Shown piece after piece: positions 22,187 to 30,148 of a DNA stretch of 32,936 bases. The position numbers were made by a program, and so were the translations under genes. The notes below the pieces were generated by a model. That model made no database searches and was not told the DNA's origin. It worked only from the letters and a program-made list of their open reading frames with translations. How positions within the stretch are numbered: the first letter of the stretch is position 1; each line of letters begins with the position of its first letter. The stretch is from Novosphingobium sp. (GTDB lineage Bacteria; Pseudomonadota; Alphaproteobacteria; Sphingomonadales; Sphingomonadaceae), in contig NZ_JADZAT010000021.1 in the NCBI RefSeq assembly GCF_020852455.1, positions 1 through 32,936 of the forward strand. The letters run 5' to 3'.

Positions 22187-22423
22187 ATGCTGGCGCTGGG
22201 TGCGCTGGGCTGGGTGCTGGGCGATGGCCCGCGTGCCGAACGGTTCCTGGCGCTAACCGGGCTTTCCCCCGATGATCTGCGTGAGCGGCTGGCCGATCCG
22301 GCGCTGCAGGCGGCCGTGCTCGATTTTCTGTGCGCGCATGAGCCCGACCTGCTTGCCGCCGCCGACAGCCTGGGCGTAGAAGCCGCCGATCTGGCCGCAG
22401 CGCGTGAGACCCTGATCCGATGA
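22187..22423 (+). CDS. DUF3572 family protein
   Basis: A helical protein of at least 78 residues, with the DUF3572 pattern ALGALGWVLGD..RAERFLALTGLSPDDLRERLADPALQAAVLDFLCAHEPDLLAAA. The family commonly lies beside divK and has no assigned function. The ATG at 22187 lacks a ribosome-binding site. GGAG at 22137-22140 fits an upstream in-frame non-ATG start (ATT 22148 or CTG 22151), which would add the residues LRDPQSPAHDPA typical of the family's N-terminus. It overlaps the HAD gene by 4 bp. Confidence 0.82.
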   Translation: MLALGALGWVLGDGPRAERFLALTGLSPDDLRERLADPALQAAVLDFLCAHEPDLLAAADSLGVEAADLAAARETLIR

Positions 22424-23046
22424 GTAAACCCCTGATCATCAGCGACTGCGACGAAGTGCTGCTGCACATGATCGTGCCGTTCGGCCAATGGCTGGAAGAG
22501 ACGCAGCCGGTCTCGTTCAAGCTGATCGGCAACGATTTCGGCAAGGCGATCCGCGACAAGGTGAGCGGCGAGCCGGTGCCGCCCGAGGAAATCTGGCGAC
22601 TGCTGGGGCTGTTCTTCGATAACGAGATGCACCGCCAGACCCCGATCGCCGGGGCGGTTGAGGCGATCAACGCACTCAAGGATCATGCCGATGTGGTGAT
22701 CCTGACCAACCTGACCGACCGCCATAACGAGCCGCGCCGCCAGCAATTGCTGGCCCACGGGATCGATTTCCCGGTCTTTACCAACCAGGGCCCAAAGGGC
22801 CCGGCGCTGCAGGCAATCCTGGACCGGTACCAGCCTTCGCATGCGGTGTTCATCGACGATCTGGCCCAGCACCACGGTTCGGCGATGGAACACGTACCCC
22901 ATATTGACCGGCTGCACCTGTGCGGCGAACCGACGCTGGCTCCGCACATCACCTGCGGATTCGAGGCTGGCCATGCCCATGCCCGGATCGACACCTGGGA
23001 GCACGCCTTGCCGTGGCTGCTGTCCCGTCTTGAGGAGAAAGCATGA
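22420..23046 (+). CDS. HAD-superfamily hydrolase
   Basis: A 208-residue protein with HAD motif I as SDCDEVLLHM (D nucleophile and acid), motif II as VILTNLTD, a motif III lysine in NQGPKGPALQ, and motif IV as VFIDDLAQHH. It is a small phosphatase-type enzyme of unknown substrate, probably cytosolic. It begins inside the DUF3572 stop and ends inside the RidA start (ATGA junctions at both ends), the second gene of a six-gene run. Confidence 0.9.
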   Translation: MSKPLIISDCDEVLLHMIVPFGQWLEETQPVSFKLIGNDFGKAIRDKVSGEPVPPEEIWRLLGLFFDNEMHRQTPIAGAVEAINALKDHADVVILTNLTDRHNEPRRQQLLAHGIDFPVFTNQGPKGPALQAILDRYQPSHAVFIDDLAQHHGSAMEHVPHIDRLHLCGEPTLAPHITCGFEAGHAHARIDTWEHALPWLLSRLEEKA

Positions 23047-23504
23047 GCATCGAAGCCAGACTTGCCGAACTGGGGATCGTCCTGCCCGAAGCCGCCGCGC
23101 CGGTCGCGGCCTATGTTCCGGTAGTGGTGGCGGGCGGCCTGGCCCACGTTTCGGGGCAGGTCTCGTTCGTCGATGGCGCGCTGTTCAAGGGGCGGCTGGG
23201 TGAAGACGTTTCGCTGGAGCAGGGGATCGCGGCCGCGCGCGGCTGCGGACTGATGATCCTGGCCCAATTGAAGGCCGCGCTGGGTTCGCTCGACCGGGTC
23301 GAACGGGTGGTCAAACTGGGCTGCTTCGTCAATTCGAGCGCGCACTTCACCGACCAACCCAAGGTTGCCAATGGCGCTTCGGAACTGATGGTCGCGGTTT
23401 TCGGCGATGCCGGCAAGCATGCCCGGGCCGCAGTTGGCGTACCCAGCCTGCCGCTGGGCGTCGCGGTTGAAGTGGATGCAATCGTTGCTGTTCGCGCTGA
23501 TTGA
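23043..23504 (+). CDS. RidA/YjgF family enamine-imine deaminase
   Basis: A 153-residue protein. The family block YVPVVVAGGLAHVSGQVSFVDG, the central LKAALGSLDRVERVVKLGCFVNS, and the arginine-containing active-site segment HARAAVGVPSLPLGVAVEVDAIV are all present. RidA proteins hydrolyse reactive 2-aminoacrylate enamines and imines. This is the longer (about 150 residues) subgroup with less certain activity. AGGAG lies just before the ATG. Its end overlaps the next gene by 29 bp. Confidence 0.92.
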   Translation: MSIEARLAELGIVLPEAAAPVAAYVPVVVAGGLAHVSGQVSFVDGALFKGRLGEDVSLEQGIAAARGCGLMILAQLKAALGSLDRVERVVKLGCFVNSSAHFTDQPKVANGASELMVAVFGDAGKHARAAVGVPSLPLGVAVEVDAIVAVRAD

Positions 23505-24255
23505 TCGCTGGCGCGTTCCGCCGCCCGATCCGGCCCGGATCGCCTGGCTGGGACAGCAGGCCTATGCCCACCGCGGGCTGCATGAGCCCGGTGTTCCGGA
23601 AAATTCGCTCTCGGCTTTCCATGCGGCGATTGCCCGGGGGATGGGGATCGAATGCGATGTCCAGCGGTCAAGCGATGGCCAGGCGATGGTCTTCCACGAT
23701 TTCGACCTCGATCGGCTGACTGCCGAAAATGGACCCTTGGGCGATCGCAGCGAGGCCGCGCTGGCCACGATCGCCCTGACCGGGAGCGATGACACCATTC
23801 CATCGCTGCGCACCATGCTGGCCGAAGTGGCTGGCAAGGCCCCGATCCTGATCGAGATAAAGTCGCGCCGGGGCAGTTTTCGCCATGCCGGGGCGCTGTG
23901 CATGGCGGTGCGGCGCACGCTGGAAGGCTATCAGGGGCAGGTTGCAGTGATGAGTTTTGACCCCAGGGTCAGCGACTGGTTTGCGCGGCGCTCACCGCTG
24001 ACGCTGCGCGGCCTGGTGGTGACCGAAGAGAATGCCAAGACCCTGCCCGGCAGGATCAGGCGCAGGCTGAGCCTGTGGAAGGCCCGGCCGCAGTTTCTGG
24101 CCTATGACATCCGCGATCTGCCCAGCCGGTTCGCGGCGCGGCAGCGCAAGCGCGGACTGCCGGTGCTGACCTGGACGGTGCGCAGCGCCGAACATCGTGA
24201 GCGTGCCGCCGAACATGCCGACGCGCCGATTGCCGAAGGCGCCGGGGTGGCGTGA
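23476..24255 (+). CDS. Glycerophosphodiester phosphodiesterase
   Basis: A 259-residue TIM-barrel enzyme from the ATG at 23476 (MQSLLFALIDRWRVPPPDPARIAW). Active site residues: AHRGLHEPGVPENSLSAF (His, Arg, Glu), GIECDVQRSSDGQAMVFHDFDLDRLT (Glu, Asp, His), ILIEIKSR, and the barrel end VLTWTV. It splits glycerophosphodiesters into glycerol-3-phosphate and an alcohol. No clear signal peptide, so probably cytosolic. It overlaps RidA upstream and the GNAT gene downstream by 4 bp (GTGA). Confidence 0.94.
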   Translation: MQSLLFALIDRWRVPPPDPARIAWLGQQAYAHRGLHEPGVPENSLSAFHAAIARGMGIECDVQRSSDGQAMVFHDFDLDRLTAENGPLGDRSEAALATIALTGSDDTIPSLRTMLAEVAGKAPILIEIKSRRGSFRHAGALCMAVRRTLEGYQGQVAVMSFDPRVSDWFARRSPLTLRGLVVTEENAKTLPGRIRRRLSLWKARPQFLAYDIRDLPSRFAARQRKRGLPVLTWTVRSAEHRERAAEHADAPIAEGAGVA

Positions 24256-25370
24256 TCGAGGCCCGCGTTGGCACTTCGGTGGGCGAGCTTCCTGCGGATC
24301 AGTGGGACGCGCTGGCCCAGGGTAATCCCTTCGTCAGCCACGCCTTTCTGACCGCGCTGGAACTCTCGGGGTCGGTCGGGCCCGGCACCGGCTGGTCACC
24401 CGCGCCGATCACCATTGCCGATGCCGCAGGGCAACTGGTCGGGGCCTTGCCAGCCTATCTCAAGGCGCACAGCCAGGGCGAATATGTCTTCGACCATGCC
24501 TGGGCTAATGCCTGGCACCGCGCTGGTGGAAGCTATTACCCCAAGCTGCAGATTGCAGCGCCTTTTACCCCCGCGAGCGGACCGCGACTGTTGCTGGCCG
24601 ATCCTGCGCTGGCCATGCCGTTGCTGCGTGCAGCAGAGCAAGTCTGCGCGGACAACAACCTCTCCTCCGCCCATGCCACTTTCATCGCGGCTGATCAGGT
24701 ACCGCTGTTCGAACGCGCCGGGTGGTTGCTGCGCAGTGATATCCAGTTCCACTGGGAAAACCGGGGCTATGGTTCGTTCGACGACTTCCTTGGTGCTCTA
24801 TCGTCGCGCAAGCGCAAGGAAATCCGCAAGGAACGCGCCGCGGCCCAGCATGGCGTGGAAATCCGCTCGTTGAGCGGGGCTGAGTTGCGAGAAGATCACT
24901 GGGATGCCTTCTGGGCCTTCTACCAGGATACCGGATCGCGCAAATGGGGCCAGCCCTACCTGACCCGCAAGGCTTTCAGCCTGTTCGGTGAGCGGATGGC
25001 GGATCAGGTGCTGCTGGTTCTGGCTCTTATCGAGGGCAGTCCAGTTGCCGGTGCGCTCAACTTCATTGGGCCGGATGCGCTATACGGCCGCTATTGGGGG
25101 GCCGTGATCGACAAGCCCTTCCTGCATTTCGAACTGTGCTATTATCAGGCGATCGATGCGGCGATCCGGCTGGGGCTGAAGCGGGTTGAAGCCGGTGCGC
25201 AGGGTGGGCACAAGCTGGCGCGGGGCTATGAACCGGTGGAAACCCTGTCCGCTCACTGGATTGCCCACCCCGGTTTCCGTGAGGCGGTGGCGGACTTTCT
25301 TGAGCGCGAGCGGGCCGGCGTTGCCGCTGACCGACTTTATCTGGGTGAACGGTCGCCTTTTCGAAAATAG
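24252..25370 (+). CDS. COG3146/DUF482 (FemAB/GNAT-like) N-acyltransferase; candidate bacterial ceramide synthase
   Basis: A 372-residue protein from a GTG start overlapping the previous stop. N-terminal NPFVSHAFLTALELSGSVGPGTGWSP, central HWENRGYGSFDDFLGALSSRKRKEIRKERA and the C-terminal GALYGRYWG-like DALYGRYWGAVIDKPFLHFELCYYQAIDAAI and AGAQGGHKLARGYEP are typical of the COG3146 family, which has a GNAT fold. Many members have no known substrate. In Caulobacter a GNAT-type N-acyltransferase makes ceramide. With spt and an extended SDR nearby it could do this here, but COG3146 also occurs in bacteria that make no sphingolipids, so the specific role is unproven. Confidence 0.85.
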   Translation: MIEARVGTSVGELPADQWDALAQGNPFVSHAFLTALELSGSVGPGTGWSPAPITIADAAGQLVGALPAYLKAHSQGEYVFDHAWANAWHRAGGSYYPKLQIAAPFTPASGPRLLLADPALAMPLLRAAEQVCADNNLSSAHATFIAADQVPLFERAGWLLRSDIQFHWENRGYGSFDDFLGALSSRKRKEIRKERAAAQHGVEIRSLSGAELREDHWDAFWAFYQDTGSRKWGQPYLTRKAFSLFGERMADQVLLVLALIEGSPVAGALNFIGPDALYGRYWGAVIDKPFLHFELCYYQAIDAAIRLGLKRVEAGAQGGHKLARGYEPVETLSAHWIAHPGFREAVADFLERERAGVAADRLYLGERSPFRK

Positions 25371-25382
25371 GGGAGCGAGGCG

Positions 25383-26363
25383 ATGGGTGAGCAGGTCTTC
25401 GTGACGGGCGGCAGCGGCTACATCGGTCGCAACCTGATCCGGCGATTGGTGGCCGATGGCCACAAGGTAGTGGCTCTGGCCCGCAGCTCGGCTTCGGCGG
25501 CCAAGGTGGAAAGCCTGGGTGCGCAGTCGGTGATTGGCGATATCATGGACGCTGCCAGCCTCGAGCACGGCATGCAGGGCTGCACCTGGCTGGTTCACGC
25601 AGCCGCCGATACCGGACATGGCGCCTTCGAGGCGAGCCAGCATCACACAAACCTGAAGGGCACGACCAATGTCTTCACCGCGGCGCGGGCGGCAGGGGTG
25701 GGCCGCGGAGTCCACATCAGCACCGAAGCCGTGCTGCTGAGCGGCGCGCCGCTGGTCAATGCCGATGAGAAGACCCCGATTCCGCGCCGCCATGCCGGGT
25801 CTTATTCGGCCAGCAAGGCTGCTGCCGAAGCAGCGGCATTGGCGCTCAATTGCGCGCAATGCCAGATCGTGGTGGTACGCCCGCGCTTTGTCTGGGGGCG
25901 CGACGATACTACGGCGTTGCCACAACTGGCGGCGGCGGCCGGCAGCGGCAAGCTGGTCTGGATCGGTGGCGGTCACTATCGCACCTCGACCGCGCATATC
26001 GACAATGTGGTAGAGGGGGTGGTGCTGGCGTTACGCAAGGGGCGCGGCGGAGAGGTCTACTTCATCACCGACGGCGAACCGTTGGAATTCCGTGCCTTCG
26101 TTTCGGCATTGCTGGGCAAGGCCGGTGTGGCCATGCCCGAGAAGTCGGTCCCGCGCTGGCTGGTCGCGGCCATGGCGCGGCTTGGCGACGCGCTGGCGCA
26201 GCTGAGTGGCGGGAAGCTGCACGGTCCGATCGGAGGCCAGGAATATGGCACGGTCGGGGTTGAGGTTACTCTCGACATTGCCAAGGCGCAGCAAGAGCTA
26301 GGCTATGCGCCGGTCATTGACCAGGTGGCCGGGCTGGCAACTGTCCAGCCCTGGAACGGCTGA
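25383..26363 (+). CDS. NAD-dependent epimerase/dehydratase-type extended SDR; candidate CerR
   Basis: A 326-residue extended short-chain dehydrogenase. Cofactor loop TGGSGYIGRN, the DIMDAASL strand end, catalytic serine near HISTEAVLL, and YSASK for Tyr and Lys. The overall pattern (VHAAADTG, VVVRPRFVWGRDDT, FITDGEPLEFR) is that of 3-beta-hydroxysteroid dehydrogenase/isomerase relatives. In Caulobacter such a protein (CerR) reduces 3-ketosphinganine. GGAG sits 7 nt before the ATG. It closes the plus-strand run, 12 bp after the acyltransferase gene. Whether it is CerR or a sterol/sugar enzyme is not decided by sequence. Confidence 0.88.
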   Translation: MGEQVFVTGGSGYIGRNLIRRLVADGHKVVALARSSASAAKVESLGAQSVIGDIMDAASLEHGMQGCTWLVHAAADTGHGAFEASQHHTNLKGTTNVFTAARAAGVGRGVHISTEAVLLSGAPLVNADEKTPIPRRHAGSYSASKAAAEAAALALNCAQCQIVVVRPRFVWGRDDTTALPQLAAAAGSGKLVWIGGGHYRTSTAHIDNVVEGVVLALRKGRGGEVYFITDGEPLEFRAFVSALLGKAGVAMPEKSVPRWLVAAMARLGDALAQLSGGKLHGPIGGQEYGTVGVEVTLDIAKAQQELGYAPVIDQVAGLATVQPWNG

Positions 26364-26365
26364 GT

Positions 26366-26695
26366 TCAGGCCGCCTTGCGAACCGAGGCGGCGATCCATT
26401 CACGGGCGCGGCGCTGGGCTTCGGCGATCTCGCGGGCGGTCATTTCCTCGGAAATGTCGGCGCGGCACATCTGGGCTTCGGCATGGCCGTTGACGGCAGC
26501 CAGGTTGAACCACTTGTGCGCCTCGATCAGGTCGCAATCGACACCGTGGCTGCCGGTCGAATAGGCGACCCCCAGGTCGTAATAGGCACTGACATCGCCC
26601 TGCGCGGCAGCGGCCAGGCAGCTGGCAACCAGCAGGTCTTCGGCGTTTACATCGGCAATGGTAACCTTGCCGGTATCGATCCAGACAGCGTTCAT
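26366..26695 (-). CDS. Sel1-repeat (SEL1-like TPR) small protein
   Basis: A 109-residue protein from the ATG at 26695 (MNAVWIDTGKVTIADVNAEDLL), chosen since longer upstream frames run through the divergent promoter region. One Sel1-like repeat is seen as GDVSAYYDLGVAYSTGSHGVDCDLIEAHKWFNLAAVNGHAEAQMCRADI, followed by a charged helix (TAREIAEAQRRAREWIAA). Such repeats bind partner proteins. Similar lone-Sel1 proteins are common in sphingomonads without assigned function. The 3' end is 3 bp from the convergent SDR gene. Confidence 0.82.
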   Translation of the reverse strand: MNAVWIDTGKVTIADVNAEDLLVASCLAAAAQGDVSAYYDLGVAYSTGSHGVDCDLIEAHKWFNLAAVNGHAEAQMCRADISEEMTAREIAEAQRRAREWIAASVRKAA

Positions 26696-27010
26696 CTCTC
26701 TAACCCCCTGTTTTGGCGAGGCTTGTGTCCCGCCGACAGGCTGAAATTTCCCGAACATGGTCAACAAAAGGTTAACGCGAGGCGTAAAAAATTCCTGATT
26801 GCAGTCAGGCAGTCTGCCGCACCCTTGTTTCAGTGACATGAAATCGCCGTTCATCTCGGCCTAATGTGGATCAAACTAGTGCGCCCGGCGATTGGCGCTT
26901 GTGCGGGATTCTACGGGAGCCTATAGGCCCGCTCGACCGGCGCCGATGGCTATCGGGAATACCCGAGGCCGGCAGGAATCGCTGTCCGGCTGGTTTAGTT
27001 TGGAGAGTAT
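26696..27010. promoter_or_regulatory. Divergent promoter region of Sel1 gene and dksA
   Basis: 315 bp without a gene. It contains a TTAAC half-site (26772-26776) that lacks a second TTAA at the CtrA spacing. TTGTGC (26899-26904) and CTATAG (26921-26926), 16 bp apart, could be a dksA promoter. GGAG at 27002-27005 is the dksA ribosome-binding site. The long leader hints at growth-phase control but no riboswitch is recognised. Confidence 0.45.
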
Positions 27011-27469
27011 ATGGCGACGGTTCTCGGTGATGAGATTGACGTCCTGGCCAAGGCCAAGCGGGCGATCGCGGGTGACTATGCCCCCAGCGATTCCGAACCC
27101 TATATGAGCGAACCGCAGCTGGACTATTATCGCCGGTTGCTGCTTGAATGGAAGAAGCTGATCCTTTCGGCAGCGCAGGATACGCTGCAGTCGTTGCAGG
27201 ACGGCCCGATCCGCGAACCCGACCTTAACGATCGCGCCTCGAGCGAGACCGACTGGGGGATCGAACTGCGCACCCGCGATCGTCAGCGCAAGCTGATTGC
27301 CAAGATCGATTCCGCGCTGCGCCGGATCGAGGAAGGCGAATACGGCTATTGCGAGGTGACCGGCGAACCGATCGGGCTGGGGCGGCTTTCGGCCCGCCCG
27401 ATTGCTACAATGACGGTCGAAGCGCAGGAAGCGCATGAGCGCCGCGAAAAGATTTCTCGCGACGATTGA
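27011..27469 (+). CDS. dksA: RNA polymerase-binding transcription factor DksA
   Basis: A 152-residue protein: N-terminal extension, a long coiled coil (YYRRLLLEWKKLILSAAQDTLQSLQDGPI), the tip with DLNDRASSETDWGIELRTRDRQRKLIAKIDSALRRI, and the globular end EGEYGYCEVTGEPIGLGRLSARPIATMTVEAQEAHE. Only one of the four zinc-finger cysteines remains (Y-C-E-V-T); the others are Thr, Ala and Ala. This single-Cys form is usual in alphaproteobacterial DksA. It binds the RNA polymerase secondary channel and works with ppGpp. The GGAGAG site fits the ATG. Confidence 0.94.
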   Translation: MATVLGDEIDVLAKAKRAIAGDYAPSDSEPYMSEPQLDYYRRLLLEWKKLILSAAQDTLQSLQDGPIREPDLNDRASSETDWGIELRTRDRQRKLIAKIDSALRRIEEGEYGYCEVTGEPIGLGRLSARPIATMTVEAQEAHERREKISRDD

Positions 27470-27578
27470 GCCGCTTAGCTGCGTTAACCGGTTTTTTGCC
27501 GTTACGGTTTAGCTTTCGGCCACGCTGGACTCGGTAAATCCGGGCTCCAAGCAGTTCGCGGGAGTTAAACGAGCAGCA

Positions 27579-27938
27579 ATGACTGGCACCGAGCATCGGC
27601 AGATCGCGCGCGACAGCCTGTTCGTCATGGCTGATTTGCGGATCGATGGAATCGAAGGCGAACATCGGATTCGCGTTCGCAATCTTTCCTCTGGCGGAAT
27701 GATGGCCGAGGGCGTGTTCAACGTCCAGCGCGGTCAGGTTGCCTGGATCAACCTGCGCAACATCGGCTGGGTCGAAGGCTCGATCGCCTGGGTTGAAGGC
27801 ACGCGGTTCGGCATTGCCTTCCGCGAAGACATTGATCCGCGCGTAGCCCGGGCCCCACTTCCTGGCGGCGAGAATACTCCGCGCTATGTCCGTCCGCCGC
27901 TGGGCGCGGTCGAACCGGGCGCGCTGCGGAAGATCTGA
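27579..27938 (+). CDS. PilZ-domain protein, likely c-di-GMP binding
   Basis: A 119-residue single-domain protein. The two ligand motifs of PilZ are present: RQIAR (R-x3-R, residues 7-11) and NLSSGG (N-x-S-x-x-G). The beta-barrel core continues with VAWINLRNIGWVEGSIAWVEGTRFGIAF, the classical PilZ ending. The C-terminal tail is basic and proline-rich. As both motifs are intact it should bind cyclic di-GMP and pass the signal to an unknown partner. It follows dksA by 109 bp, with a weak AACCGGTT-TTTT structure between them. Confidence 0.9.
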   Translation: MTGTEHRQIARDSLFVMADLRIDGIEGEHRIRVRNLSSGGMMAEGVFNVQRGQVAWINLRNIGWVEGSIAWVEGTRFGIAFREDIDPRVARAPLPGGENTPRYVRPPLGAVEPGALRKI

Positions 27939-27987
27939 CGGCGGGCATTGGCACCCACGGCCCAATTCCGTTAGGGTGATCGGCACA

Positions 27988-29478
27988 ATGTTGCCGCGCC
28001 GCCTTGCCTCGCTTGCGATTGCACCCCTAGCATTGATGCTATCCGGCTGCCTGGGCGATGATGATCGTCCGGTGCGGGTGCTGGTGATCGGCGATCCGGG
28101 CTCGACCTTTGTCGGTGGAGCGCGATTGCCGCTGGCGGCCCAGACTTTGCGCGCGGCAGCGGTCGAAGGGCTGGTCGGGTTCGATCAGCAGGGCCGGGTG
28201 GCTCCGGCCCTGGCCGACCGCTGGATCATTACCGACGACGGCCTCAGTTTCATCTTTCGCCTGCGTGATGGCACCTGGCCGGGTGGAAGGCCGATTACCG
28301 CAGAAAGCGCGCGGGCTGCGCTGGTGGATGCTCTGGTCCAACAGCGCGGTCAGCCCTTGGGGGCAGATCTGGCCGTGATCGAAGAGGTCCGGGCCATGGC
28401 CGGGCGGGTGATCGAGATCCGACTCAAGCGGCAGATGCCCGATTTGTTGCAACTGCTGGCCCAGCCAGAGCTGGGCCTTTCGGTGGGTGGTCGCGGGGCC
28501 GGGCCGATGAAAAGCAAGCGCGCCAACGACAAGGACCTGGGACTGTCGGGGGTAATGCTGAGCCCGATCGCTCCGGAAGATCGCGGCCTTCCCCCCGAAG
28601 AGGACTGGAACGAACGGGCCCAGCGGGTCGAACTGGCAGCCTTGCCCGCGGCGAAGGCGATCAAGCTGTTCAATGCGGGTGAAGCCGAACTGGTCCTGGG
28701 CGGCTCGTTCGTCGACTATCCGCGACTGGGCGAGGCTGGCGTTTCGGGCGGGGCGATCCGGTTTGACCAGGTCGCCGGGCTGTTCGGACTGGCGGTGGTT
28801 CACGGCGACGGTTTTCTGGCCAAGGAAGAGAACCGCGAGGCAATCGCGATGGCGATCGACCGCGATGCGTTGATCGCCGCAGTCAACCTGAGCGGCTGGG
28901 TGGCGACCACCCGGGTGATCAATCCCGGGCTTGAAGGCGATAGTGGCGCAATCGGCGAGCGCTGGATCGGGCGCGGGATCGAGGATCGACGAACCACCGC
29001 CGCAGGTCGGGTGTCTCGCTACAAGTCGGGCAGAAGCGGGGCGGTGACGCTGCGCATCGCCTTGCCCTCCGGCCCGGGCTCGGACTTGCTGTTCAAGCGG
29101 CTGGGCGAGGATCTGAAAGCGATCGGGCTGGAAGTGCGCCGGGTTCCCATGGCCGCCGATGCCGATCTGCGGCTGGTGGACAGCGTTGCCCGCTATGCCC
29201 AGCCGGCCTGGTTCTTCAACCAGCTCAGCTGCGCCAACGCCCGCGCGCTGTGCAGTGCCAGCGCCGATACACTGTTCGCCAAGGCCCAGGCCGAACTCGA
29301 TCCGGCCAAGCGGGTCGATCTGCTGGGCGATGCGGAAGCGCAGCTGACCGTCGCCAACAGCTATATTCCCTTCGGCGTACCGATCCGCTGGTCGCTGGTC
29401 AGCGGCGGGGTGACCGCCTTTGCGGTGAACCGCTGGGGGGTTCATCCCTTGATGCCGCTCGCCATGCTTCCCAAATAG
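27988..29478 (+). CDS. Solute-binding lipoprotein, SBP family 5 (oligopeptide/dipeptide type)
   Basis: A 496-residue lipoprotein from the ATG at 27988. Lipobox LMLSGC (acylated Cys21). The family 5 pattern follows: AAVEGLVGFDQQGRVAPALADRWIITDDGLSFIFRLRDGTWPGGRPITAESARAAL, and later NREAIAMAIDRDALIAAVN. The C-terminal half also fits (ALPSGPGSDLLFKRLGEDLKAIGLEV). No permease or ATPase gene is adjacent, so it is an orphan binding protein. Sphingomonads often carry one such orphan here. Ligand unknown; it is anchored in a membrane facing the periplasm. Confidence 0.9.
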   Translation: MLPRRLASLAIAPLALMLSGCLGDDDRPVRVLVIGDPGSTFVGGARLPLAAQTLRAAAVEGLVGFDQQGRVAPALADRWIITDDGLSFIFRLRDGTWPGGRPITAESARAALVDALVQQRGQPLGADLAVIEEVRAMAGRVIEIRLKRQMPDLLQLLAQPELGLSVGGRGAGPMKSKRANDKDLGLSGVMLSPIAPEDRGLPPEEDWNERAQRVELAALPAAKAIKLFNAGEAELVLGGSFVDYPRLGEAGVSGGAIRFDQVAGLFGLAVVHGDGFLAKEENREAIAMAIDRDALIAAVNLSGWVATTRVINPGLEGDSGAIGERWIGRGIEDRRTTAAGRVSRYKSGRSGAVTLRIALPSGPGSDLLFKRLGEDLKAIGLEVRRVPMAADADLRLVDSVARYAQPAWFFNQLSCANARALCSASADTLFAKAQAELDPAKRVDLLGDAEAQLTVANSYIPFGVPIRWSLVSGGVTAFAVNRWGVHPLMPLAMLPK

Positions 29479-29518
29479 GAGGTGCGGGCATCTTGTCCCG
29501 CGCTGGTTTGGGGTTGCA

Positions 29519-29935
29519 ATGAACCAACAGGACAAGCCGCGGCGGATGCCGGCAGAGTTGCCGCTAGGCACCGATCCGCAATCGGTCCGCCGCCGGATCG
29601 AAGCCTTGGAGCGTCTGCTTGAGCGGCTGGTCGAAGTTCCGCTGGTCGGTCGCAAGGTCGGGCTCGATGCATTGCTGGGCCTGCTGCCGGTGGGCGGTGA
29701 TGTGATTTCGGGTGCCATGGGCCTCTATCTGGTCTGGGAAGCGCGCAACCTTGGCCTGCCGCGCTGGCAGCTCTGGCGCATGGCCGGCAATGTCGGGATC
29801 GACACTCTGCTGGGGGCCGTGCCGGTGGCGGGCGATCTGTTCGACTTCGTCTATCGCTCGAACACCAGGAACCTGAAGATCCTGCGCAGGCACCTCGACA
29901 AGCACCATCCCGGCACCAAGGTGATCGAGGGATAA
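29519..29935 (+). CDS. DUF4112 membrane protein
   Basis: A 138-residue protein. Two hydrophobic segments with the DUF4112 signature: KVGLDALLGLLPVGGDVISGAMGLYLVW and NVGIDTLLGAVPVAGDLFDFVY, connected by a RNLGLPRWQLWRM loop, and a basic C-terminus (RSNTRNLKILRRHLDKHHP). The symmetrical G-D-x-x-G-x-x-P-V-x-G-D pattern suggests re-entrant helices. Function unknown. It begins 40 bp after the lipoprotein gene and may share its transcript. Confidence 0.9.
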   Translation: MNQQDKPRRMPAELPLGTDPQSVRRRIEALERLLERLVEVPLVGRKVGLDALLGLLPVGGDVISGAMGLYLVWEARNLGLPRWQLWRMAGNVGIDTLLGAVPVAGDLFDFVYRSNTRNLKILRRHLDKHHPGTKVIEG

Positions 29936-30040
29936 GCACGGTTCCAGGCGTCCAGTGGCCAGGGCGGCGGGCCTGCGGGTTCCGTTGCCTGCTCGATCGC
30001 GAGCAAATGCAACACAAAGCGACTCGCCGGATTCCCTGTG

Positions 30041-30056
30041 TTTACGAGAAATTAAC
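30041..30056 (+). promoter_or_regulatory. Candidate CtrA box upstream of ctrA
   Basis: TTTA (30041-30044), seven bases, TTAAC (30052-30056) matches the CtrA consensus TTAA-N7-TTAAC except one base in the first half. A further TTAA half-site lies at 30081-30084. It is about 90 bp upstream of the ctrA start, which fits autoregulation as known in Caulobacter. Confidence 0.6.
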
Positions 30057-30148
30057 CTTTCATCTTCATTGGTCATATGGTTAATGGCGGGCAATGACCC
30101 TTTCGGAAGGGTTATCGTCCAGGGAAACGGGGCAAAAGGGGACTACCC

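Noticed and set aside
26772..26787. CtrA box upstream of dksA
   Set aside because: Only one TTAA half-site; the bases at the required spacing on either strand do not match the second half.
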